DNA of 64,000 nucleotides. Origin: Anaeramoeba flamelloides. Taxonomy: Eukaryota; Metamonada; Anaeramoebidae. Under the pieces are notes generated by a model. That model ran no database searches and was not told the DNA's origin. It worked only from the letters and a program-made list of their open reading frames with translations. Below, piece by piece: positions 26,250-38,800 of the stretch (within the stretch, counting starts at the first letter, position 1; each line of letters opens with the position of its first letter). Location of the stretch: positions 7,068,001-7,132,000 of the forward strand of contig JANTQA010000047.1 in assembly GCA_027625915.1 (NCBI GenBank), given 5' to 3'. The position numbers and the translations under genes are program-made.

Positions 26250-26760
26250 AGACAAGTGTCATAAAGTGCTGTAAAGTACCAGTTTTTTTTTAATTTTCTG
26301 TTTTATTCCGCTAAGTGTTCTAGGTTTTTTTTGAGGTTTTCTATTTATTTATAAAGTGTTCTAGGTTTTTTTTACTTTTTGAAATAAACAGAAAATTTTA
26401 ATAAATTTTCGGTTTATTTCAAAAAGTAAAAAAAACCTAACGAAAATCTATCGATTTTCAAAATAAAATAGAAAACTCAAAAAAATATAACTAAAATCTA
26501 TTGATTTTATGAATAAACATAAATCCCAAGAAAATCTAAATGTGGATTTTTTATATTTAAGAAATAAAAAGAAAATTTAAGAAAGTTTCGGTTAATTTCT
26601 TAAAGTAAAAAAAAAATAACAAAAAGTGGACGTCAAGTGCCGTCGAGTGCCTATCTTTTCCATAATTCAAAAGAATGGTAAAAAAAACAAATAAGTTACT
26701 TAATTCCTTCAAATTAAAAAAATTTAACCGCTATAATAGGAAATTAACCACCTATTTTAA
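26250..26760. repeat. Nested fold-back (hairpin) element
   Basis: The core is a near-perfect 76-base hairpin at 26,363-26,438: AGGTTTTTTTTACTTTTTG pairs with CAAAAAGTAAAAAAAACCT, and the stem continues through GAAATAAAC/GTTTATTTC. Outer arms pair as well (GAGGTTTTCTATTT near 26,332 with AAATAGAAAACTC near 26,467). The element is bracketed by AAAGTGCTGTAAAGTACC (about 26,268) and GTCAAGTGCCGTCGAGTGCC (26,632). A close relative with the same hairpin is at 61,950-62,510. Confidence 0.75.
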
Positions 26761-27689
26761 AAATGAAAAAAAAAAAACAAATTATTTTTTTTCGATTAAT
26801 TGTGTATCATTGATTTTTAGTATTAAACTAAGAAATTGATAAATAATTTATTAACCTTTTTTTCACACCACATATAAGAATCCCTAGTGTAATCAAGTTG
26901 AATTGTTTTATTTACTATTGATAATCATATTGACTTAACCCGTTGATCTCATCTCAATATCCTAAGATTGATTTTTTTATATTTGAAAATTAATTATAAA
27001 TTTATTTTAAATGTACTTTTAATAATTGAAAGATGTTACTCTAACCAAAGAAAATAAACAATTTAGTTTTCTGATTCACTTAAAAAAAATTATAAATAGG
27101 TGAAATAATTGTCTTCTGTTTTTAAGTCTCTTATACTCTAATTTAAAGGAATAATACGAATTAGATCAAAAGATAATAATAATAATTGAGAGACATATGA
27201 TAAAGGGTCTTCAGATCAATCCTCTTATTTTTACATTCTTGAGTAAGATTTCATCTTTGAATATTTAAATTAAGTCTTAATTGGATCAAAAAATGATTCA
27301 ACTGGAGAGATTTAAAAATAGAGAATAATATTAAATGGTTTTTAAGATTCTAAATTTTTGTTATTGGTTCAATTAAATATAATAATATGGCAAGGGTTAA
27401 TGATTATTTTTTCATTGTTGAATATTACTGATATAAATACTCAATCAATCTATCAATCACCAACCAAAAATAAATGAGAAAAAATATTTTTTGATCTTAT
27501 CATTGGTTTAATTTCTTTCTTTAGATTTATTGTTCTTTTCTTTTTTTTTTTTCTTTGTTTTTGTTTTTTTTTTTCTTTGTACCTAATACATTTGCTATAC
27601 TTTTTTTTTCTTTTTTTTTGAAGATACTTTTTTTAAAAAAGATCAAATTGGAAAAAAAAAAAGATCTTCGAAAAGATAAATAATAATTA

Positions 27690-28020
27690 AAAAAATTGAG
27701 ACTATGTAATGTCTTTTAAAATGAATTTAATTGATAGCAAACAATTTTCTTGTTCAATTTTTTTTTACAGTGAAAGCTCAGTAATAAAAAATCCGTAATT
27801 CTAATTTTAAAAATTATGATTAACTTTTTTTTAGTTTTTGGTTTTTATTTTTTGATAATTTTTAAAATATCAGACTTTTATAGATTTAGAATGACTTAAA
27901 AGTGAATTAAAAATCATATTTATTTATGAGTCCTACTTGAATACTAAAGAATATATTTTTTTTATTCAATTTATTATTTCAAATGAGTTATAATTTTTGA
28001 AAAGGAGTGTAATTGAAATT
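27690..28020 (+). repeat. Dispersed repeat shared with 39,060-39,390
   Basis: Ordered similarity with the right-arm intergenic stretch at 39,060-39,390 and its left-arm mirror (about 15,060-15,900). Blocks include GTGAAAGCTCAGTAATAAAA against ATGAAAGTTCAGCAATAAAA, and CTTGAATACTAAAGAATA in both. The 46,137-46,729 insertion shares some of this character. Non-coding. Confidence 0.5.
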
Positions 28021-28193
28021 AAATATATATTTGTTTATTTTAACTAAAATCAATAGAAAATAAAAATAAATAAAAATAAAAATAAATCATAAAAAAATAT
28101 TATTCAAGATTTTTTTGACTCAATAAAAAAAAAAACCAAATAATTTAATTAAAAAAAAAAAAAAATTATTTTTTAAACAAAGTAATAATAAAA

Positions 28194-31100
28194 TTATTTT
28201 TTTTTTTTTTTCTGATTTTTCAAATTCCTCAATTAAATCAATATCTCTTTCGTTGTCCAAAATCTCATCTGCAATTATTTTGTCAATCCCCCCAAATTGT
28301 TCAGAATCTAATATTTCTATCTCTTCGATTTCGTTTCTTTCTTTTTAAATATCCTTCAACAAATTCGCTCCATTCCTTGCTTGATGATGTGATATTATAA
28401 ACTTTTTTCATCTTCATCTGATAACTCAACAATTTTATTTGCAATGTTAAACAAATGTGAAATATATCCAATTAATGAATTATTTTCTTCGCTTTCTTTA
28501 AACTTTGTAAATTCTTTTAATAGTCTGTTTAAAAAATCTGTTTCTTCTAAAAGATGGTAACAAAAGATTTCGGTTTCGAGCGATATGCAAAACATATCTC
28601 GGATTTGGTTGTGAAGAAAATTGTTCCATGGATATTTAAATAACAAATCCTATATTTGTATAATAATGTTGTGATGTGATTATTTATTTAAAAAAGATTT
28701 AAAATTTTTCAAAAAAGTATTAAATATTAAAAAAAAAAAAAGTATTAAATATTAAAAAAAAAAAATTATTAATTTTATCAATATAAAAATGCTATTTATT
28801 TTTTTTTTAAACATTAACTTTTTCTTTGTGAAATTTTAAGTAAATAATTTTTGATATTTCCAGATAAGAAAGAGAATAGAACTCTTAAAATTTTAAGATA
28901 GTAATTTAGTTGTGGAAAGATTTTGAGAATTCCTTGTATTATTAGGCAAAGTATGAAAATTTTCTGATCTTCTTATTTTCAATTTTAACAAAGTAGAATA
29001 AAAAGTTTATTACCAATAAAAATTGTCTTTAAATTTGATATTTAAAGTTATTTTAGAAGAGTTTAACCAAAATTTTTGAGACGACGTTGTTCAATTGATA
29101 ACACTGAGATTTGCAAATGTCTCAATTTAAAACCAATTTAACACATATTTTTATCCAAGTAAACAAAACACTTGTTCAATAAAAACTAAAAAAAGAAGTG
29201 CTTGATAATTTGAGGAATGTTTGGAAAAGGAATAAATTCCATTTCTTTATTGAAAATAATATCTAAATACAAACATTGTTTTTTTCTCATTTCGATAAAA
29301 AATCAATATCATTTTTTAAAAAAAAAAAAAATATGGATTCTCTTTTTTCCAAAGAAAAAAAGAGAAAAGAAAGATCATTAATAAAAGATCATTAAAAGGG
29401 GAAAAAAATAAATGATCATTTCTGGAAAAAAAAAGAAAAAAAAAACATTTTTTTTTTAATATGTCAAGTAAAGCGATTTTAGAGGAATGTTCAAAATACT
29501 TCAGAGTTAAGAACCAATAGATGCATGAGGAGTTTCATGTTTGATCGCTTTCGGAAGTTTCTAATAAGCGGACAATAAAAGCGGAGATAGAAACCCATTG
29601 AATGGATGAACGATCTAGTTTATCTCTGTTAAAATTTAAACCAAGTTTTGTCACCGATGATGAAAATGTAACCTTTAATTTCAATGTTTGTATTAACTCA
29701 TCAATTGGAAGAAAAAGAAGCTTCGAAGAAAAAGATCTTGCAAAGCTTTTTTAAAAAATAACAAATTAGTTTTTACATTTGTTTTGTTTGTTTATTGTTG
29801 AGTTAGATCTTGAGTTCCCAAAAATAAATAGCACCTCATATTGATTCATTAGTTCAAAAATCACCAGTTATTTTTCCTCGTTTTGGATCTTTTTCTAGAC
29901 TCAAATTATGATATTAAACTGGTTCTAAGATTATATTAATCGGGTTCTTCGAACTCCTCAATATCATCTTATATCACTTCGAACAATATCATATTTCTCG
30001 TTCTTTCAGGTCAAACTCGTCACACAACAAAGTGATTGTTTCCAAATCGAACCAATAAAGAACAATATATTTTTACATTTTTTTCATGATTTAAATAGTT
30101 TTCAAGCCAATATTGACAATTTTTCTTGTTTTAGAGAAATTTAAAGAAAATTATCTTTATATTTCTCAATTTTAAAAAAAAAACAAAGTTAGATTTTCTC
30201 GAAGATTTTGGAATATTAATCAAATTTTTGATTTAATTAAAGAATTTTGAATTTTGAAAAACCCGTAATGTGGTAAACTAGAGTACTTTATGAATTTGGG
30301 AACCAGATTAAATTATAATTTTACATTTATTTTATGTATTTTAATCGATATTAGATGAAAAAAATAAACTTGATTTTTTTTTAAGTTCCACAATTTAAAA
30401 CACCCTTTAAATTAAATTTTTAAGACTTGATATTCTAGATTTTGATGATATCTATGCTTAATTCACGATAAAGTTACAAAAATCATGATAATTTCTAACA
30501 AAATCGCGATATATCAGAAAATCGCGATATTCAATATTATCGCGATAATATAACAAATTGCGATAATATAACTAAAATCACGATAATTATTTAAAAATCA
30601 TCATAAATGCCAAAATATCGTGATTAAAAAGTAATCGCGATATAATAGTTGATGGGTTTTAGGCTAATACAGCAATATTTTTACAAATATTTTTTTTTTT
30701 TTGATCAAAAAACAGATTATGGGATTAAAAGTTATTCTTTGAAAAAACAACCAAAAAAGATACTAGGTTCAATCAATAATTAGATCAAAGACTTTTATTG
30801 TATTTTCATTTAATTTGGTTGATAAACAAATCGATCCTTTTTGATCAACAATAATAATAACTAAAGAGAAATAAATATTTTCTCAGTCAATCTTGGTGTT
30901 GTAAATTGTGTTGAATAAAAAAAGGCTTCCAAAACAATCAAAATTTTCACCTGTTCTTTAAAGAATGTGTTCTTAGGTGAAAACATTTTCAATATTCTAG
31001 GAAAGCTGAAAAGGGGTTGGATAACTTTTCAAAAAATTTCACAACAACCTAGCCAGATTATCACCAATTATTAAGATTTTTTGTACAATTGTTTTCTTCT

Positions 31101-32417
31101 TATTATTCTTCTTCTCATATCTTTGTATTGGATAGAAAACATAACTAGAGCTTAGGTGTTTTTGTTTGATCGATCACCAATAAGAAGGAAAATTATTCTT
31201 TATTCTTTTATATTTTTTAACTTGTGAAGGTAATAACCCCATTTTAAAAAAAATACATCTATCTTATATTCAAGTATATTGTTGAAATGGGTGATAATTG
31301 GTTTGATCATAAAATTTGTTTGAGATTTTATATTTTGTTAAAAAAAAATGAAAAGAATAAAATTTTTGGTTTCCATTACAAAAAGTCTCATTCCGTTTAT
31401 AAAAGTTTTATGTCTTTCAAAACTTTCAAACACTTGAAGACAATTCACAACACTTACAACACTTTCTAACATTTTTAAAGGGTAAAAGTGTTTTAAAAGT
31501 ATCAAGGCTTTGTAAAAGTCAAAAGATTTTTTTTGGGGTTATTTCAAAAAAATAATTTTTAATTTTTTTGCGATAATTATTTTATCGCAATAAAATGTGG
31601 AATATCGCGATTTTATGATTTTTTGATGATAAAGTAGGACTAATCATGATTTTTTTAATATTATCGCTAATTAATTGCTAATATCATGATAATATATGTT
31701 ATCATCAAAGCATCTATTGATTAAAAGAGTAATTTTGAAAATTTTTCAAATTTTAGATTTCGTTCTTTGAATTTGTTTTAATTTACAAGTTTTTTTTCTT
31801 ATAAATGGCAAACCAAAACCAAAATGAATTCGTCAAAAATAAAAAATTGTTTACAAAGTTGTATTTTTATTTCAACAGTAAAAATGTAATTCTCAAAGGT
31901 TTGAACAATAAATAAGAATAGATCTTAAAAATGTGTGATGACACCGTTGTGCTTGATATTTTAAACATACTTTTGAATACAAAAAAACTTCGAAAAAATA
32001 AAAAAAAAGGATAAAAATTCAACTTTTATTGAAAAGGAAGTATCTAATTCTGATAAAAAAAATTAACATTATTAAATGTGATAATTATGTTATATAGGTG
32101 TTTTATAATTTTGAAAGTTTATAAAAATTTTAGTAGAAACTCGTTAAAATATTAATAGCATCCCTTTGGGTATGTTTGAAAAAAATTAACATCTTTTTTT
32201 GTTGTAATTTAAAGGGGGCAATTCCTCTTATTTGCCGTTAGATTTTTTTTAATTTGTGAAATTAAAGAAAACCTAGGACTTGACGACACGTCCCGAATTC
32301 CTAAATTTTAATTTAGGAATTTTATTAAAGTATTAAAAACACTTGTGTTATTTACTAGATACAATAAAGATAATGATGAAATGTTTTTTTATAATATTAA
32401 TAATATTATTATTCTAG

Positions 32418-32448
<31 letters not shown>

Positions 32449-34591
32449 GATAGATAGATAGATAGATATATTAGTTCAGATGTCCAGATTTTACAGTTAT
32501 TTTCATAGGATGGGAAATTCCATAGAAAATGATCCTAATTTTCAATGATAACAAAATATGATTTATTTTTTTGTATAATTGGCAAATTGTTGATTTTATT
32601 TTTATTCATAGAAATTGAAAGATCTATTGAAATAATTTGTAAAGTTTCTGAGTTTTAAAATTAAAGTAGAACACTCCCATTTTAAAATATCTTTTGCGGT
32701 TAGGCTTTCCATGATTAAAAAGAATAGAGTGAAAATCATAGATGGTATTTAATTCCTTTAAATTCTGGAAAATATAGGCATAATTATTTATTAATGAAAG
32801 GTTTATTGATTTGGATTATTTTTAAATATTTTTGTATGGTGTCATAGACTTTCATTATGTGTAAAGGTTTTCTAGAGGTATTCTGTTGTATTAAGTAAAT
32901 ATATTGATTATCGGAATAAACAGAAAACTCATAAAAAGAAAATGAAAATTTTTCAAATTCAAAAGTATTGAGTCAAATAAAAGATTTTAAATCATTATTT
33001 TAAATTATGGAAAAACTAATCACATTTTCAACTTGGAATATATTCTAATTTTTTAATTTTGAATTTCTATCTTTCAATTTATATTTTTTTTTTTTACTAA
33101 TTTTTTTAATTTCCAATAAATATTTTCAATCTGTTAAGTCTAAAAAGAGGAAGAAAGTTAATTAATTTTATTAAAAATTCGGATTTTTATTTTTTGATTT
33201 AATTTAAATCTTCTTTTATATTCCATTATTTGAGCTAAGTGAATTTTAACTTTTGTTTTATAAATAAGCATTGGTGTATGTGGGTTGATTAAAAAAAAAA
33301 TTTGTGATTTTTTTTATTGGTCAAGATATCAATTTCTTTAAAATATTTTTTTTGTTAGATCAAATAATTCTAATCCAAATAATAATTAAATTTGTCATGG
33401 GTTTAAAAAATTGAATAAAACTTCTTTATTTCTTCTTTTATATTGTTATTTTATTTTTTTTAAATTTTAATAAAAAAATATTTGAACAATATAAAATTAT
33501 TTCTTTAAAGATATGTATGTATATATATATATGGGTGTGTGTGTGGATGTGTGTGAATGTGGAGTTAGGTATGGGTTTTGATATTTAATTAATTTCAACT
33601 TGTATAAAAAACTTTTAAAATGGAAAATTTTGTATCTTTTGTATGTTTTTTTTGGTAATTTAATCAAAATAAATAAAGATAAAGAAATGAAATTAGAAAG
33701 AAATGGGAAATATTATTTACAAGCATTAATGAAAAAATTTTGTTTTTGCATAAAAGTTCTTGTAATGGTACAAATTGTAGATGAGTAAATATATGAAATA
33801 AAGAAACAATTTTGATTCGAAGTTGTCCAAAGGGTTCATATTTGATTGAACCTAAATGGAACTTTGTCTTTGGAAAGAGTGCAGTTTGTAATAATTCAAT
33901 TAATTCTGAAAAATTCTCAACAATAACAACAAGAAGAGGATGTGTCATGTATTGTTCTAATTCATATTCAGAGACACTCTGTTGGTCATAGTCCTCATTG
34001 TAGTCATTGTCATTATTGTTTTTGTTGTTTTTTTCAATGTTTTTTTCATTTTTGATCAATTGTTGTTCTTCATTTTGGTTGTTTGTGTGGAGATAAATTC
34101 TTTCGTTTTCTCCAATGTAAATCAAAATTTCAAGAATGACTAAAATGGCTTTTTCTCTTAAGAAATTGGAACTTTCTTTTGAAAGTGCAATTTCCAAGAT
34201 TTTTTTTGAAAATGTTTCTGTTTCAATACAAGCAACAAGAGTCAATTCTCCAATTTCATGTGTTGAATTGGCAATCACTTCAAGTAAACACTTGGTTGAA
34301 TTATCAATGGTCTTTTTAATAGTTGTGTGTTCATTATTAATTTGGGTTGTGTTGGTGGGTTTGTTGATTTTGGGTTAAGGATCGGACAAAGAAAAAAGAA
34401 AAGAAAAAGAAAAAGGGAAAAAAATTAAAATATTTTACATCTTCATCATTCTTTTGATCAAGCAAAGAAAAGATCCTTTTCATAATTTCAATTTTAGTCA
34501 ACCACTGTTGTTGTTTATAAAGAACAGAAAATAAACAAACAAATAAAGGTTTTTAAGGGGAAAATAAAGATATTAAATAAACAAAAAAACA

Positions 34592-34643
<52 letters not shown>

Positions 34644-35845
34644 AAAAAAGTGATTACTTTTATTGTTTCTTGATAATAAACATTTTCTTCACAAAATACA
34701 AGGATATGGATCATCACATCACAAACACCAGAAATTGAAATGTTTTCCAACAGTTTTTCAATAAAGTAATCGTGTTTCATTAAAAATGTGATTGTCTAAA
34801 AAAGATCCAAATATTAAGAAAAATTTTTGTTGTTTGGATCAATGTTTGATTTTTTTTTTTGATTTGTTTGAAAAAAGAAGCAATGGGAAGGGTTTGAAAA
34901 AATGAAAAATTGAAGAATTTAATGGTACTTTATAAGGTTTAGATTTGAAATTAATTGATTTTTTTTTTTTTTGGTTGAAACAAAAGTTCAAAAACAATAA
35001 AAAAAAAAAAAACAAAAGAAATATTTTACTTCCAAGTATTTTAAACGAAGGTTTGTTCCAATCATTTGTGCAAAATAACCAGAGTAAACTGTGTTTAATG
35101 GTTTTGGTTGTTTCAGAAATTCAAATATTTGGATCATTAAATCTTCGTTTTCTGTGATACTTTCGACAACTTCTGTTAATTCAAGACATATGATCTCATT
35201 TACAAGATATGGAAATCTAAAAAGAAAATTAGTTATTTCAATGAAGCCCAAGTTAGTTTTTCAAATGTAAAAAATGGAATTTTTTGAGATAAAGGATCGG
35301 TATTTCTTTGGCTTTATCAAAGCTAAATAAAAAAAAAAAAAAAAAAAAGATTTTCAATTACTTTAAAAGCTTCAGTTTAGAGATCTCTTGATTTTCATTT
35401 GTTGTTTTAGGATCAACAAGTAAATAAATAAGGAGTTTTTTTAAGTTTTTTGTATTTGTTAAACTATATTTGGAAAGGTAATAAAAAGAAAAAGAGAATT
35501 ATTCAAAAAGTGAGAAATAATTTTTTTTTTTGAAAAAAGACAAAGAATTTTTTTGTTTTTTTTTTTTTTGGATATTTAAACGTTGGGTTGGTAAGATCAA
35601 GGTAAAACATTTTCAAAAAATTTTCAAAGATTGATAAAATGGTGTTTATTGAATCTTTAAACAAATAACAAGAGCAAAATTTACAATTTTAATAGTTTTT
35701 TGTTGCCATATCTGCATTCTTGAAGTAAATCATCTTCATTGAGAAGTTCTTCCAAGGTTGGCTTTTCTTTTGAAAGAATTGAGTCTATTTTGGATTGGTT
35801 GGTAAACTTTAGTGCTGTGTTTAACATAAGTGAACTCTCATTCAT
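28194..35845 (-). CDS. PPP6R: SAPS-domain PP6 regulatory subunit (PPP6R/Sit4-associated), copy B, seven exons
   Basis: Inverted paralogue or allele of the 19,139-23,727 gene. Exons (transcript order): 35,845-35,685; 35,463-35,362; 35,216-35,030; 34,795-34,658; 34,504-34,439; 34,311-33,721; 28,649-28,194. Exons 1-6 have the same lengths as copy A except exon 6, whose 591 bases stay open, unlike copy A. The exon 2/3 junction codon is AAA instead of AAG, a silent change, and EIVCLE becomes EIICLE. Exon 7 has two extra A bases (near 28,408 and 28,345) and a tail A run two shorter, so total length is unchanged but the reading shifts after DEDEK. Intron 6 is 5.07 kb (28,650-33,720) against 2.0 kb in copy A because of a 3.9 kb private block. 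Function as in copy A; whether it is expressed cannot be told. Confidence 0.88.
29461..29754 (+). pseudogene. Possible decayed coding patch, unidentified
   Basis: In one frame, 98 codons from an ATG at 29,461 to a TAA at 29,752-29,754 read with non-repetitive, protein-like composition, but with about three internal stops. The last part (29,602-29,754) is an uninterrupted 50-residue stretch starting MDERSSLSLLKFKPSF and including VTDDENVTFNFNVCINS. Base composition is less AT-rich than the surroundings. I recognise no family. It could be an old gene fragment or part of a transposon; chance is also possible. Confidence 0.3.
30437..31715 (-). mobile_element. Family A non-autonomous DNA transposon, copy 2 (about 1.28 kb)
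   Basis: Inverted and diverged copy of 7,280-8,493. It starts AGATTTTGATGATATCTATG and ends ATGTTATCATCAAAGCATCT. CGCG-bearing motifs cluster inside both ends (30,500-30,650 and 31,570-31,670), fewer and more mutated than in copy 1. Core blocks match in order, for example CAAGTATATTGTTGAAATGG and the AAAACTTTCAAACACTTGAA stretch. A clean target duplication is not visible, and it looks older than copy 1. A 60-codon open stretch at 31,287 is not shared. Confidence 0.82.
32420..32469 (+). repeat. (TA)n-(GATA)n compound microsatellite
   Basis: About fourteen TA units followed by about five GATA units, inside PPP6R-B intron 6. Confidence 0.95.
34590..34645 (+). repeat. (AAAG)n microsatellite in PPP6R-B intron 4
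   Basis: About thirteen AAAG units, the mirror of the copy A (TTTC)n at 20,341-20,390, with slightly different length. Confidence 0.95.
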
Positions 35846-38800
35846 TGTGTTAAAAATTTTTACAATTTTCAAAGGTTTAAAAAAGAATGAAAATAATATC
35901 TTATTTTGATTATCTTTATTTTTTAGACTTTCTAATTTCATTTTATTTCAAAATAGAATCAAAAAAGTCTGTACTTTTTTATACCCAAACCTTAACTGCA
36001 ATATCTTTTGTAAAATTCAAAAATCTTTTTACATTTTGCTTTAAATAAACCAACAAGTTTGAGAATTAAATCTTAAAATTAATTTTTTGGTTAAGGGTTT
36101 AGACACTCTCCCTAAAAGAACTCTAAACAGAAAGTGTATTGCTTTTGAAGGCTAAAGAATTTCAATTCTGTATCGTTTGAACACTTTTGAAATTTGATTC
36201 GTAAAATATTAGTCAAAGATTATCTCATCAATTAAAAAAGATCTTGGGTATTTAGTAAAACAATCAAGAATTATTAAAAATTTAACTGTTTTTTTTTTTT
36301 TATTTTGGAGGGAGGTGATTAATTTCTTCTTATAGCCTGAATTTCCATTTATAATAATAAAGAAATTTCAATAAAGATTAATTATTTTCTTTATCATTAA
36401 CTAATAATAAGATAAATAATGATTCTTTATTTTGAGTAACACAAAAGAAATTATTATTATAATTTTTGTTTGTTTATATGGATCAATTAATATTCTTTAA
36501 TCCCAAAAAATCATTTTAAATCTTAAATCAAAATTATTAATTTTTTTTTATCGATTGGGTGTACCATAAAAAATGATTAGATATCTTTTTTGATTTCTAA
36601 ATTAGAAAATTTTTTGTATTAATAGTAAGATTTTTTTTTTATTTTATTTTGTTCAGAATCAGAAGAATATCTCTTGAAATAATTAGTAAAATTTCTTAGT
36701 TTTAAGATGGAACTAGAACCCTTTTCTCCTTTAAACTACAATTTATTATTAGGTTGTTTTTTGATTTTAGAAATGAAAAGAAAATTTCTAAAATTATCTT
36801 TTTATTACTAAAAATTAAAATAACCTAGGTACTCACTAACAATCTACGTCACCATTCTTTATTTATATTGTTATTATACCTAATAATTTTTAAATATTCT
36901 TGAACTTTTCATTCATAACTATTTATTATTAAGTTTTCTTTAAATTAATTAAGATTCGCATCTAGTAATTATAAATTTTCTATTTTCCAATTAATATTTT
37001 CATTGCTATGTTTTGTTAATTTTAATTTTTTTGATATATGCTCAAAACTAAGAATTACAATTTCTTTTTGATTTTAAATCTTCTTTTATAGATCTAAATT
37101 ATGACAAGGTCTATTTTTTCCTTTTTTTTTATAAATTATTCTTGGAGAATGTGGATTAATTTTTAAAAAATGTTTTGTGGGTTTTTTATTTATCAAGAAT
37201 TTATTATTTTGAAATATGAACCCGATAGATTGAAAATTACTAAGGTTATCAAATAGTTGACGAATATATAGTCATTTATATATTTATAATTTTACTCCAT
37301 TGGCTAGTTTTGTATTTGTTAAAAATCATTTTGATTTTTTTTTTTGAAATTGTCTTTTACTTTTTTAAAGTTTTTTTTTGTAAATTTTTATCTTTTTCAA
37401 ACCAAATGTTAAAAATATTAAACAGTTTGAAACAAATGAAAAATTGAATCTAAAAATACAGACTTTAGTTGAAAAATATCTGACTATAATTTCTCTTGGA
37501 ATGTCAATTTTTTAAAAAATTAATATTAACTCAGAAAAGTAAATTGAAAAATATTTTTTTCACAAATTGACAATATATTGACAAAAAAACTACTAGTTAC
37601 AGAAGAAATGAAACAAAAACATTCAATTTTGGGTTTTCGTTGTGATAATTGTATAAATCTTAATATAAAAAAATTCAAATAATAATTACTTTATATGACT
37701 CGAAATATTGATTTTTAAATATTAGACTTTTATTTTTTTTTGGGTTCTACTATTTTTAGATTTTGAAAAGCAATTAAAAATAAAAATGACAAAAATTAAA
37801 TTTTGAAATATGATCCTAGAAAAATAATGTAATATTATATTATTGAATCATATTTATAATTGATTCTTTCAAGTCATTTGAAAGCATGTTACTTTATATG
37901 ATTAACTTATAATTACTAAACAAAACAAAATACAAGAATAAATAGTCTAAATATGATCATTGACAAGAAATAAAGAAAAATATTTGTTTTCAATATAAAC
38001 TATTTTAACACTTTTGATTTATTAAAAAAATTAAGTTTAATAAGATTTTTTTAAAATTTCTGAATTATGATTATCCAATTGTATATGAAACTATTTAAGT
38101 AAGAATAATATTTTTTAATTAATAAAACATTTTTTTGTTGGTTTATTTTCAAAATTGGGGAAACTGGAAAAAAGAATATAAAAAAGTAGAGTAGGGGGAG
38201 AATAGATAATAAAAAACGAATTTGATAAAAATAATAACAATAATTTTATTTTTGTTAAAAAAGAGGATTTAATTTAATGAAATATAAATCTATAAATAAA
38301 TCGAGATTTAATATATTTTTTAGTATTGAAGATTATTTTCTATATATTATTATAAATATTTTGATAAATAAAGGATTTAAAGAGTTATCGGAGTAAAGTA
38401 TTTAAATTACTTAAATAATAATATTTTTTTAATTTAGAAAGTCTCTTTTTTTTCATTTTAAGTTATTATATGCTTTCTAATCATTAGATATTTAATAAAA
38501 AAAAATAATCCTTATAAAGAAAAAATTCTATTATTCTGATTATGATTTCTATAATTCTCTTTTTCTTCTAAAATTTTCATAAATATACTATAGAAATTAC
38601 TTTTTCAATTTTATTCTGAATATTAAATATTGATAGATTAAAAAAATAATATATTTTGTTTTATTTTTACCTTTAGAATTTGTTTTATTTTTTTTTTTTG
38701 AATTGATCTTCGTTTATCTTGGTGATGATCTTGTTATTCTGTAATACATATATCATGGTTAATTTTTCATATTTTGTAAATGTGCAAAAAACATTTACTA

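Larger units (their letters stand above)
23869..28054. other. 4.2 kb central spacer of the inverted duplication
   Basis: This stretch has no counterpart in either arm except through dispersed repeats. From left to right: family C MITE (23,966-24,494), an unassigned stretch, family F repeat (about 25,190-26,110), nested fold-back element (about 26,250-26,760), an unassigned AT-rich stretch, and a B-like dispersed repeat (about 27,690-28,020). No gene is recognised. It is the shared 3' flank of the two convergent PPP6R copies. Confidence 0.8.
28775..32710. other. Copy-B-specific 3.9 kb block inside PPP6R intron 6
   Basis: It replaces the unrelated 0.9 kb at 22,260-23,160 of copy A. It contains A-rich sequence with AGATCATT repeats (29,330-29,460), a patch of possible decayed coding sequence (29,461-29,754), a family A transposon (30,437-31,715), a copy of the fold-back signature near 32,279-32,300 (complement of GACGTGTCGTCAAGT) and a microsatellite (32,420-32,469). 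The remainder is not recognised. Confidence 0.7.
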
